In this document: positions 1-6,147 of the stretch, in pieces | Numbering within the stretch: position 1 is the stretch's first letter | How the letters are laid out: each line of letters opens with the position of its first letter | NCBI RefSeq assembly: GCF_009659535.1 | Contig: NZ_VJZZ01000023.1 | Span: 1 to 64,000, forward strand | Length of the DNA stretch: 64,000 nt | Direction of reading: 5' to 3' | DNA from: Aggregicoccus sp. 17bor-14 | GTDB lineage: Bacteria > Myxococcota > Myxococcia > Myxococcales > Myxococcaceae | Translations under genes and position numbers: made by a program | The notes under the pieces: generated by a model | Seen by the model: the letters and a program-made list of their open reading frames with translations, nothing else | Database searches by the model: none | Told to the model about the DNA's origin: nothing

Positions 1-119
1 GGCGACGAATGGGTGTTTGGCGACTCCATCCGTAGCCTTCGGCGGTGTGGCTCGCTGCGCTCAACCCGCCGGCCCCTCGTCAGACCGACGGCCCCCCTTC
101 AAAACTGCGAAACTCGAAC
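1..119. other. Left flank, no gene identified
   Basis: Short stretch left of the IS5-family element. Frames 1 and 2 on the plus strand are open but match nothing I recognise. It may be the remains of the gene interrupted by the insertion. No start, stop or motif supports a call. Confidence 0.3.
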
Positions 120-139
120 TAAGAGCTCCTTTCAAAAAT
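120..139. repeat. IS5-family target duplication and left inverted repeat
   Basis: TAA at 120-122 is the target-site duplication. Bases 123-139 form the left terminal inverted repeat, matching the right end at 15 of 17 positions. Confidence 0.88.
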
Positions 140-195
140 AGTCCCCGCCACGCTCGGCGGTGCGTTCGCCTCTGAGCGTGCGCACCGTCTGGGGC

Positions 196-451
196 ATGAG
201 GCGGGAACTGGTCACCGATGCCCTCTGGAAGCGCGTGGAGCCGCTGCTGCCGCGCAAGCGGCGCAAGTCGCGGCGCGGCCGCCCGCGGTGCGATGACCGG
301 GCGGCGCTGCGCGGCATTCTCTTCGTGCTCAAGACGGGCATCGCCTGGGAGGACTTGCCGGCGGAGGTCTTCGCGGTGAGTGGCATCACTTGCTGGCGCC
401 GGCTGGATGCGTGGACGCGGGCACACGTCTTCGAGCGACTGCACGAGAAGC
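196..451 (+). pseudogene. IS5-family transposase, N-terminal fragment
   Basis: ATG at 196 opens a frame reading MRRELVTDALWKRVEPLLP, the typical N-terminal helical domain (DUF4096) of IS5/IS427 transposases. It continues with the GILFVLKTGIAWEDLP motif. The frame is cut at 451 by the IS66 insertion. Joining base 451 to base 2804 restores frame exactly, giving an uninterrupted run through the junction FERLHEK-LLDELGARGRIDW. This proves that the two fragments were one gene. Confidence 0.93.
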
Positions 452-464
452 GTAACCGCCCGAT
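444..464. repeat. IS66 target duplication and left inverted repeat
   Basis: CGAGAAGC at 444-451 is the left copy of the 8-bp target duplication, the size characteristic of IS66-family insertion. GTAACCGCCCGAT at 452-464 is the left inverted repeat and starts with the GTAA typical of IS66 termini. Confidence 0.96.
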
Positions 465-508
465 TGCCGGCGTCCTGAGGCGGGGCGTGCGCGTGCGTTC
501 TTGGGCGC

Positions 509-850
509 ATGCGACGACCTGGACCTGAGGAGTGGATGCAGCTGGTGGCCGAGTTTGCGGCAAGTGGCCTCGAGCAGAAGGAATTCGTGGCCAAGCACGA
601 TGTCTCGCTCGGCACCTTCCAATACTGGCTGTACGAGAAGTCCAAACGCGCCTCGGTGCAGCTGTCCAATTCGGAAGCCACGTCGCGGCCCGCCTTTCTG
701 CCGCTGGAAGTCGTAGCGTCGCCCGCGCCGAAGGCGCGGGAGGAGATGGCGGGCCTCCTCGAGGCGCGCTGCGCGAGTGGCCTCGCGGTGCGCTTCGCCG
801 TGGGCACCGACGTGGGCTACGTCGCGGCGCTGCTGCGGGCCCTCGCCTGA
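509..850 (+). CDS. tnpA: IS66 TnpA accessory protein
   Basis: This 113-residue protein is first in the IS66 element. Its N-terminus, WMQLVAEFAASGLEQKEFVA followed by SLGTFQYWLYEK, matches the small TnpA helix-turn-helix protein of IS66 elements, which binds DNA and is needed for efficient transposition. The stop overlaps the start of tnpB as ATGA at 850, indicating translational coupling. The C-terminal half (about residues 65-113) contains the usual short conserved strand region ending in VAALLRALA. Confidence 0.92.
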   Translation: MRRPGPEEWMQLVAEFAASGLEQKEFVAKHDVSLGTFQYWLYEKSKRASVQLSNSEATSRPAFLPLEVVASPAPKAREEMAGLLEARCASGLAVRFAVGTDVGYVAALLRALA

Positions 851-1401
851 TGCTGCTGGGCCTCTCCTCGGGCGTGCGCATCCTGCTCGCGCGCGAGCCC
901 ATCGACATGCGCAATTCGATTGATGGGCTCGCCGCCATTGTCCGCAACGGCTGGCAGGAGGACCTCTACGCGGGCCACCTCTTCGTCTTCGTGTCGCGCC
1001 GCGGAGACCGGCTGAAAATCCTCACCTGGGACGCGGGCGGCTTCGTCCTCACCTACAAGCGCCTGGAGAGGGGGCGCTTCCGCATGCCGCAGCTGAAGGA
1101 AGGCGTGCTGGGGGCGCAGCTGGACGCGACCCAGCTCGCGCTACTGCTGGACGGCATCGACCTCTCGCACGTGCGTCGGCCGAGCAAGTGGAGCCCACCG
1201 GACGCCCCGGCAGCGCCGCCGCACGGCGGCCTGTTGAAAGGGCAATGGCAGCGCTCCCCGAAGACCACACGTGCCCCTGGCGCGAAGAAGCCGAGAAGCT
1301 CAAAGACGAGCTCGGCGAGCTCCGCGCTCAGCTCGAGCAACTGCGCCGTCATGTCTTCGGGCGCAAGAGCGAGAAGATGCCGCCCATCTCGGAGGAACTG
1401 A
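850..1401 (+). CDS. tnpB: IS66 TnpB accessory protein
   Basis: The ATG at 850 overlaps the tnpA stop. Residues 1-115 have the full TnpB signature: a strand with RILLAREPIDMRNSIDGLAA, then LFVFVSRRGDRLKILTWDAGGF and YKRLERGRF (PF05717, the IS66 Orf2 family). The conserved part ends near VRRPSKW at about 1190. The frame then runs on for some 65 low-complexity residues and overlaps the start of tnpC, so this copy is longer than the usual 115-120 residues. The role of TnpB in transposition is not well defined. Confidence 0.9.
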   Translation: MLLGLSSGVRILLAREPIDMRNSIDGLAAIVRNGWQEDLYAGHLFVFVSRRGDRLKILTWDAGGFVLTYKRLERGRFRMPQLKEGVLGAQLDATQLALLLDGIDLSHVRRPSKWSPPDAPAAPPHGGLLKGQWQRSPKTTRAPGAKKPRSSKTSSASSALSSSNCAVMSSGARARRCRPSRRN

Positions 1402-2687
1402 GGAAGGAGCGCCCCGCACCCTCGCCCGAGGCGGTGAAGAAGACGCGGGCGGTTGCGCGCGAGGCCCTGGCCCAGAGTGCCATCACCGAGGTGGTGCACC
1501 ACCGGGTGCCCGAGGAGGAGCGGCGCTGCCCGGCGTGCGGAGGCCGGGACTTGAAGCCGCTGGGCGAGGGCAAGAAGACTGTCGTGTACGAGTACGTGCC
1601 GGCGCGCCTGGTGAAGCAGGTGCACGTGCAGGAGACGCTCGCGTGCAGGTGTGGCGCGGGCGTCGTCACGGCCGCAGGCGCCCCCAAGGCCGTGGAGGGT
1701 GGCCACTATGGCCCGGGCCTCATCGCCCACGTCGTCACCGCCAAGGTGGCCGACAGCATCCCGGTGTACCGCCAGGCGAAGGCGCTGCGCCGCGCCGGAA
1801 TTCCTCTGCACCGCAACACGCTGGGCGACTTGCTGCACACGGCCGCGCGTCAGCTCGCGCCTCTCTCCGCGCGGCTGCTGAAGCTGATTGCCCGCGAGGA
1901 CGTGGTGCGCGCGGATGAGACGTACGGGCGCGTCCTCGCCGAGGGCAAGACGCGCCGCGGCTTCCTCTGGACGTTTCGCACGAGGTGGCTCGTGGGCTTT
2001 CGCTTCAGCCCCACGCGCAGCGGCGAGACGCCGCGCGAGGTGCTGGGCGAGACGAAGGGCTACCTCGTGGTGGATGGCTTTACCGGCTACAACGCCGTCA
2101 CCCTGCCCGAGGGGCGCGTGCGCGTCGCGTGCTGGGCCCATGCGCGCCGCAAATTCTTCGACGCGCGTACCACCGCGCCGGCCGAGGTGGACGCGATGCT
2201 TGCCCTCATCCGCGCGCTGTACCGCGTCGAGCAGGAGGCGAAGGAGGCCGGCGTCAGCGGCACGCCCGTGCACCTGCAGATGCGCCTGCACCAGAGCGCC
2301 GCGGTGCTGCGCGACATCGACGCGTGGCTTGCCCGCGAGGCGCCGCTGCACCCGCCCAAGAGTCCCCTGGGCGAGGCCATCCGCTACACGCGCGGCCAGT
2401 GGAGGGCGCTTTGCCGCTTCCTCGAGCGCGCGGACTTGCCCCTCGACAACAACGAGTCCGAGCGCGCGCTGCGGCCCGCGGCCCTCGGGCGCAAGAACTA
2501 CCTCTTCTTCGGCAACGACGAAGCTGGAGAGCACCTCGCCGACCTCTACGCCCTGGTGGCCACCTGCGAGGCGAACGGCGTGGACCCCCAGCGCTACCTC
2601 ACCGACGTGCTGGTGCGCATCGGCACCACGCGCGCCTCGCGAATCGACTCGCTGCTGCCGCACCGCTGGTCGCCGAACACCTCGTAA
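1245..2687 (+). CDS. tnpC: IS66 transposase TnpC
   Basis: This is the DDE transposase of the IS66 element. It has an N-terminal leucine-rich coiled coil with LRRHVFGRKSEK, a zinc-binding segment (CPACGG with a downstream CRCG), the catalytic core with Asp in VRADETYG and Asp in VVDGFTGYNAV, and Glu in DNNESERALRP. All three catalytic positions are present. ATG at 1245 is preferred. An in-frame GTG at 1188 would add 19 residues overlapping tnpB. The first Asp motif ends in TY, whereas most relatives have TP. The protein appears intact. Confidence 0.95.
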   Translation: MAALPEDHTCPWREEAEKLKDELGELRAQLEQLRRHVFGRKSEKMPPISEELRKERPAPSPEAVKKTRAVAREALAQSAITEVVHHRVPEEERRCPACGGRDLKPLGEGKKTVVYEYVPARLVKQVHVQETLACRCGAGVVTAAGAPKAVEGGHYGPGLIAHVVTAKVADSIPVYRQAKALRRAGIPLHRNTLGDLLHTAARQLAPLSARLLKLIAREDVVRADETYGRVLAEGKTRRGFLWTFRTRWLVGFRFSPTRSGETPREVLGETKGYLVVDGFTGYNAVTLPEGRVRVACWAHARRKFFDARTTAPAEVDAMLALIRALYRVEQEAKEAGVSGTPVHLQMRLHQSAAVLRDIDAWLAREAPLHPPKSPLGEAIRYTRGQWRALCRFLERADLPLDNNESERALRPAALGRKNYLFFGNDEAGEHLADLYALVATCEANGVDPQRYLTDVLVRIGTTRASRIDSLLPHRWSPNTS

Positions 2688-2782
2688 CTCGCGCCAAGCC
2701 CCCACCCGACTCCAAATCTCACGCATCTGGCCGAGCTGCTGCTCAGGTCGCGGCAGAGGAATGCGCGAAGGTCACGTCAGAG

Positions 2783-2803
2783 ATCGGGCGGTTACCGAGA
2801 AGC
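2783..2803. repeat. IS66 right inverted repeat and target duplication
   Basis: ATCGGGCGGTTAC at 2783-2795 is the exact reverse complement of the left end. CGAGAAGC at 2796-2803 is the second copy of the target duplication. Confidence 0.96.
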
Positions 2804-3353
2804 TGCTCGACGAGTTGGGGGCACGCGGCCGCATCGACTGGAAGCGCGCAGCGTTCGACTCGGGCAGCGTCCGGGCGAAAAAGGGGGGCCCGAAACCGGG
2901 AAGAATCCCACCGACAGAGGGAAGAAGGGCTCCAAGCACCACGTCGTGACGGACCGCAAGGGCAGCCCGCTGGCCGTGCTCCTGTCGGCCGCCAACGTGC
3001 ACGACATGAAGCGGGCGCTGCCTCTGCTCGACGCGATCTCGCCCGTCCATACCGGGCGCCGCGGGCGGCCGCGCAGGCGCCCCACGAAGGCGCACGGCGA
3101 CAAGGGCTACGACTTTCCCATCATCCGCCGCGAGCTGCGCAGGCGCCGCATCATCCCGCGCATCGCCCGGCGCGGAGTCGAGTCCAGCCAGAAGCTGGGA
3201 CGCCACCGCTGGGTGGTGGAGCGCACCCTCTCCTGGCTTCACAACCTCAAGCGCCTGCGCATCCGCGAGGAGCGCCGCGCCGACATCCACCTCTCGCTGA
3301 TGCACCTTGGTTGCAGCCTCATCCTGCTGAGGCGGCTTACCAGGCATTATTGA
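2804..3353 (+). pseudogene. IS5-family transposase, C-terminal fragment
   Basis: Continuation of the transposase from 196-451. Frame 1 runs through the first catalytic region (RIDWKRAAFDSGSVRAKKGG). The rest of the catalytic domain is in the -1 frame from about 2880: KGSKHHVVTDRKGSPL, the DKGYD motif with the second Asp, and VVERTLSWLHNLKRLRI with the Glu. The frame change sits on an A-rich slippery stretch at 2878-2883, the site of programmed -1 frameshifting in IS427-group elements, so it is probably natural. The gene is broken because the N-terminal part lies beyond the IS66 insertion. The stop at 3351-3353 lies inside the right inverted repeat. Confidence 0.9.
2877..2889 (+). other. Candidate programmed -1 frameshift site
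   Basis: The sequence GAAAAAGGGGGGC lies where the IS5-family transposase must move from frame 1 to frame 3. Slipping back one base on the AAA-AAG codons keeps the conserved AKKGG peptide and continues into the catalytic domain. IS427-group elements are known to use -1 slippage on A-rich tracts. Confidence 0.7.
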
Positions 3354-3365
3354 AAGGAGTTCTAA
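3346..3365. repeat. IS5-family right inverted repeat and target duplication
   Basis: Right terminal inverted repeat at 3346-3362, followed by the TAA target duplication at 3363-3365. Confidence 0.88.
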
Positions 3366-3490
3366 GCCGCTGGGATCCACGGAGGGCCTGCGCACGCTCC
3401 TTCGCGGCGTGGCGGGCCCTTCGCGCTTCGTCCGGCGGCCTCCACCCAGGTGGGCGCCTAGAAGCGTGCAGCCTGCCAACCTTGTTCCGC

Positions 3491-3769
3491 GTGACCAGAA
3501 TCCGCCGCACCGAGTATTTCGACGTCTGGGCCGGAGAGATGCCCTCCGCCGCTGAGTGCTGCGCACGGCGCGCACACCTGCGCGCCATGGGATGGCGGAT
3601 CGTGGACGTTTCCGAGAGCTGGCCAGCATTCGAAAGCTGCGGCGCAAGAACACCACTCAAGACGAACATCGGCATCTACCTCAATCACGTCTTCGACTTC
3701 ATCGAACTCGGTGACGTGCTCTGGGTTGGTGACCTCCTCACCGTGTGCCAGACACAGAAGTGCGCATGA
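3491..3769 (+). CDS. Small hypothetical protein
   Basis: The GTG at 3491 opens a 92-residue frame beginning VTRIRRTEYFDVWAGEMPS. Its amino-acid mix is normal (Trp, Tyr, Ile, Asn) and unlike the Arg/Ala-rich shadows of high-GC DNA. The stop overlaps the ATG of the following recombinase as ATGA at 3766-3769, which favours a real, co-translated gene. There is no clear ribosome-binding site, and I recognise no family. It could be an accessory protein of the recombinase or a relic of an element. Confidence 0.45.
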   Translation: MTRIRRTEYFDVWAGEMPSAAECCARRAHLRAMGWRIVDVSESWPAFESCGARTPLKTNIGIYLNHVFDFIELGDVLWVGDLLTVCQTQKCA

Positions 3770-4369
3770 GCGCGCCCTCTGTGAACGCGATCTACATCCG
3801 CACCTCAACGGCGGACCAAGATGGCGCCGCTCAGATTCACGCTCTGCGGCGGGCTTCTAAGGCTCGTGGATGGACGGCTCCGCGCGAATTCATCGACCTC
3901 GGGCACTCTGGGGCGAAGGCCAGCCGCCCGGCCCTCGATGCCCTCAAGCGGGCGGCACGCGCTGGGGAGGTGCGTCAGGTGATGGTCTTCGGGCTCGACC
4001 GGCTCGGACGCAGCCTGAGGGACCTACTCGTGCTCCTCGACGAGCTGGCGGCAGTCGGCTGCGCCGTCTCAGCCTGCGCGAGAGCATCGACCTCACCACG
4101 CCCACGGCCGGCTGCTGGTCCACATGATTGCAGCCCTCGCGGAGTTCGAGCGCGAGCTGATTCGTGAGCGCGTGCGCTCGGGCATCGCCCGGGTGAAGGC
4201 GACAGGTCGCACGCGGAGCGGCAAGGCGGTGGGCAGGCCGAGGCGCGAGGTAGACCTTGCCGCTGTTCACCTCCTCCGTGAGCAGGGGCGCTCGTGGCGG
4301 GAGATCGCCATCGCCCTCAAGGTGCCGAGCCGAACGCTCCGCAGGGCGTGCGGCTCCGCTGGGGCATAA
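3766..4369 (+). pseudogene. Serine recombinase (resolvase/invertase family), frameshifted
   Basis: The N-terminal part has the catalytic motif IYIRTSTADQ (Tyr-x-Arg-x-Ser), then GHSGAKASRPALD and VFGLDRLGRSLRDLLVLLDE, as in DNA-invertase/resolvase-type serine recombinases. After VGCAV the family sequence continues in another frame (SLRESIDLTTPT) and then in a third (HMIAALAEFERELIRERVRS, followed by a C-terminal helix-turn-helix). Two single-base losses, near 4066-4071 and near 4104-4108, explain this. The protein is therefore split into three frames and probably inactive, unless these are sequencing errors. Confidence 0.85.
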
Positions 4370-4448
4370 CCTGAACCTTTCGCCTCACCTACCTGCTCCG
4401 AAGGAGAAGCGAGCGCGAAATCGGACCAGGGTTTTGCCCCGGTACCGC

Positions 4449-5372
4449 CTACCCGCGACCTGCGGCACGACCCGGTGTTCTCTCCTGCTCGCGGAGGATC
4501 TCGACCGCCGAAAGGAACGGCTCGCCCGCTAGATTGAGCCGGCTCACCTTCGCGTCGAGCAGCGCAGGCAAGGTCAGCTCACCACTCAGGACAGTCCGAA
4601 GGTCCATCCCGTCAACGAGCACAATTGTCTTGTCAGGGTTCTGCTTGAGCACCGGAACGACGTTCTGGGTCCATCCCTCCATCGACAGGAAGAGGCCCAT
4701 CGTCTGCCGCCCGGATCGGTTCACCTGCCCGAGGAGTCCATCGAGGTCCCGACCATCCGCCGGTGTCTGCCGCCAGCGGCACTCCACCAGGTAGAACCAG
4801 CCCTTGTAGTCGAAGGCGCCGTCGATCTGCTCCGCCCCATCGTTTCTCGTGAAGCTCTTGGTGGGACGGACCTCGTAGAGCGCTAGCAAGTCCGCTAGGA
4901 GCGTTTGCAGCTCGTAACCGCGCCTCTGACGGTCGGCCGAGGTGGCCATTTGGTCGAACCGAGTGAGGAGCCCTTCGCGCTGACGCTCGAATTCGCGGCG
5001 CCGGGCTCGCTCCTGCTCAACGCGCCGCTCCTCTGCTCCTGAGTCCGAGACTGCCGGCCGGGCGACTTCAAAGCCCGCTCGTCGCAGGGCATCGTCAAGC
5101 TGTGCGCAGAGATCGGCCTTGTTGTGCGCGAGCTGGTGCAGGAAGAGCCGTACCCGTTCGGTCCTGACGGCAGGAGCCATCTCCTCGCGACCAACGGAGC
5201 AGAGCCAGTCGTAGATCCTCCGCGCCCGCGCAGAGCTGATGGACTCCACCGGAAATGAGTCCACGCGAATGCCCAGGACCGCATTTCCGTAGCGCTCGAT
5301 CTCCTTGAGAACCGTTTCATACTTGAGCAGGTCCCCACTCTCGACTGCGAGGAGCCGGATGTTGGGCGGCAT
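4449..5372 (-). CDS. Restriction-endonuclease-like (Mrr-type fold) protein
   Basis: This 307-residue protein starts at MPPNIRLLAVESGD. Residues about 1-105 form an unrecognised alpha-rich domain, and 115-150 is a charged helix rich in Arg and Glu. Residues about 150-240 look like a PD-(D/E)XK nuclease: Glu154 in GYELQTLLADLL, Asp184 in EQIDGAFDYKG, and Glu197 in LVECRW, where Arg stands in for the usual Lys. This arrangement resembles Mrr/type IV-like endonuclease domains that cleave foreign or modified DNA. It lies between two broken recombinases on the opposite strand, consistent with a defence cargo gene. Target specificity cannot be read from the sequence. Confidence 0.65.
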   Translation of the reverse strand: MPPNIRLLAVESGDLLKYETVLKEIERYGNAVLGIRVDSFPVESISSARARRIYDWLCSVGREEMAPAVRTERVRLFLHQLAHNKADLCAQLDDALRRAGFEVARPAVSDSGAEERRVEQERARRREFERQREGLLTRFDQMATSADRQRRGYELQTLLADLLALYEVRPTKSFTRNDGAEQIDGAFDYKGWFYLVECRWRQTPADGRDLDGLLGQVNRSGRQTMGLFLSMEGWTQNVVPVLKQNPDKTIVLVDGMDLRTVLSGELTLPALLDAKVSRLNLAGEPFLSAVEILREQERTPGRAAGRG

Positions 5373-5446
5373 GAGATGCGGACTCCTCAGCAGTTGGGTG
5401 GCGGAGCACACGGCTGCAACGCCGCACAGTCTAGCTCCACCACTCC

Positions 5447-5896
5447 ATGCCTGGCGCCATCAACACCGTGCTCGGACTGGACCGCCTCGGCGTGCCGGTG
5501 GTGTCCGTGCGCGAGCCCTGGCTGGACAACACGGGGCCTGTGCGCTCGCTGCTGGTGGCGATCTTCGGCTGGGTCGCGGAGCAGGAGCGCAGCCGGCTCA
5601 TCGAGCGCACCCGGGCAGGGCTCGCCCGAGCACGTGCACAGGGCAAGCGGCTGGGGCGTCCACGGGCGTCGCAGTTCGCGCTCGCGAGCGCGGCGGATCT
5701 CGTCACCCCAAAGGAGTGGTCCGCCCGCGCGCTGAAGGTGCCCCACGGCAGGTGGGAGCGTACCGCCCTGCGTTCAACCCTCCAGCCGCTTAGGGTTGAA
5801 CAGGGTTTTGGAGCATTGGCATCCCACACACACAAAGTTGAAGCGCTCTACGGAGTGCGTGCGCAATGGAATCCCTGCGGGCCAGGGTCGCCATGA
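5447..5896 (+). pseudogene. Serine recombinase, 5'-truncated remnant
   Basis: The frame begins inside the catalytic domain: LDRLGVPVVSVREPWLDNTG, then LVAIFGWVAEQERSRLIERT and GKRLGRPR, clear resolvase-family segments. The N-terminal portion with the catalytic Tyr-x-Arg-x-Ser is missing, and an in-frame TAG lies at 5432, only 15 bases upstream of the first ATG. After about 5690 the C-terminal helix-turn-helix is no longer recognisable and the frame drifts. The sequence differs from the recombinase at 3766, so the two are remnants of different genes. Confidence 0.8.
5772..5801. terminator. Inverted repeat, candidate terminator of the Rhs operon
   Basis: GTTCAACCCT at 5772-5781 and AGGGTTGAAC at 5792-5801 are perfect 10-bp arms separated by 10 bases. 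The hairpin lies about 47 bases past the last stop of the minus-strand Rhs operon and inside the tail of the recombinase remnant. No long T-run follows on the minus strand; a TTTT lies just to the right for plus-strand reading. Confidence 0.45.
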
Positions 5897-6147
5897 ATGC
5901 AACTATAACCATCTGCACATCCACCGACTCCCGGACCGCACCGTTTGGCGCAAACCGTAACTGCCGCGGGCATTCCGCCTCGCGTGGTCGCACCATGCGA
6001 CCATAAGCACGATTCACCATCGGCGCATCCAAAACTGAAGGCGCAAGCTAGTCGCACAATCCCAATGGCCCACAGGGAACCAACCAAGGCGACAATTAGC
6101 AATAACGCCGCAATCCAAGCCCGCTCCCAAGGGCGACGCCTACCCAC
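5848..6147 (-). CDS. Small Cys-rich membrane protein, candidate immunity or accessory factor
   Basis: A 99-residue product from a GTG at 6147 that overlaps the Rhs stop by 8 bases (an in-frame ATG at 6177 is an alternative). Residues 1-10 are basic, residues 11-31 form one hydrophobic segment (WIAALLLIVALVGSLWAIGI), and the rest is a Cys-rich exported tail. The last five cysteines have spacing x3-x6-x5-x11. The lipoprotein at 12241-12720 ends with almost the same spacing (x3-x5-x5-x11). Position directly after a toxin-like C-terminus is where immunity genes usually sit, but no known immunity family is recognisable. A surface or periplasmic adaptor is the main alternative. Confidence 0.6.
   Translation of the reverse strand: MGRRRPWERAWIAALLLIVALVGSLWAIGIVRLACAFSFGCADGESCLWSHGATTRGGMPAAVTVCAKRCGPGVGGCADGYSCIHGDPGPQGFHCARTP

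Larger units (their letters stand above)
452..2795 (+). mobile_element. Complete IS66-family insertion sequence (2,344 bp)
   Basis: The element is bounded by perfect 13-bp inverted repeats (452-464 and 2783-2795) and a perfect 8-bp target duplication CGAGAAGC (444-451 and 2796-2803). It carries the canonical IS66 trio tnpA, tnpB and tnpC in one orientation with overlapping or adjacent frames. All three genes are open, and the untouched duplication suggests a relatively recent insertion. The target lies inside an older IS5-family transposase gene. Confidence 0.97.
123..3362 (+). mobile_element. IS5-family (IS427-like) insertion sequence, interrupted by IS66
   Basis: The ends are 17-bp imperfect inverted repeats (15 of 17 matching): GAGCTCCTTTCAAAAAT at 123-139 and its counterpart ATTATTGAAAGGAGTTC at 3346-3362. 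They are flanked by a direct repeat TAA at 120-122 and 3363-3365, as expected for TNA-targeting IS427-group elements. Removing the internal IS66 element and one copy of its 8-bp duplication leaves 888 bp, the normal size for this group. The transposase gene is split between 196-451 and 2804-3353. The copy cannot make its own transposase now but could be mobilised in trans if the ends are still recognised. Confidence 0.93.

Noticed and set aside
3745-3765. Earlier in-frame start (MPDTEVR) for the recombinase at 3766
   Set aside because: The ATG at 3766 forms an ATGA overlap with the preceding gene and leads directly into the catalytic domain. The longer version has no support.
3458-3808. Minus-strand 116-codon frame
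   Set aside because: It overlaps the more convincing plus-strand frame and the recombinase start, and has no ribosome-binding site.
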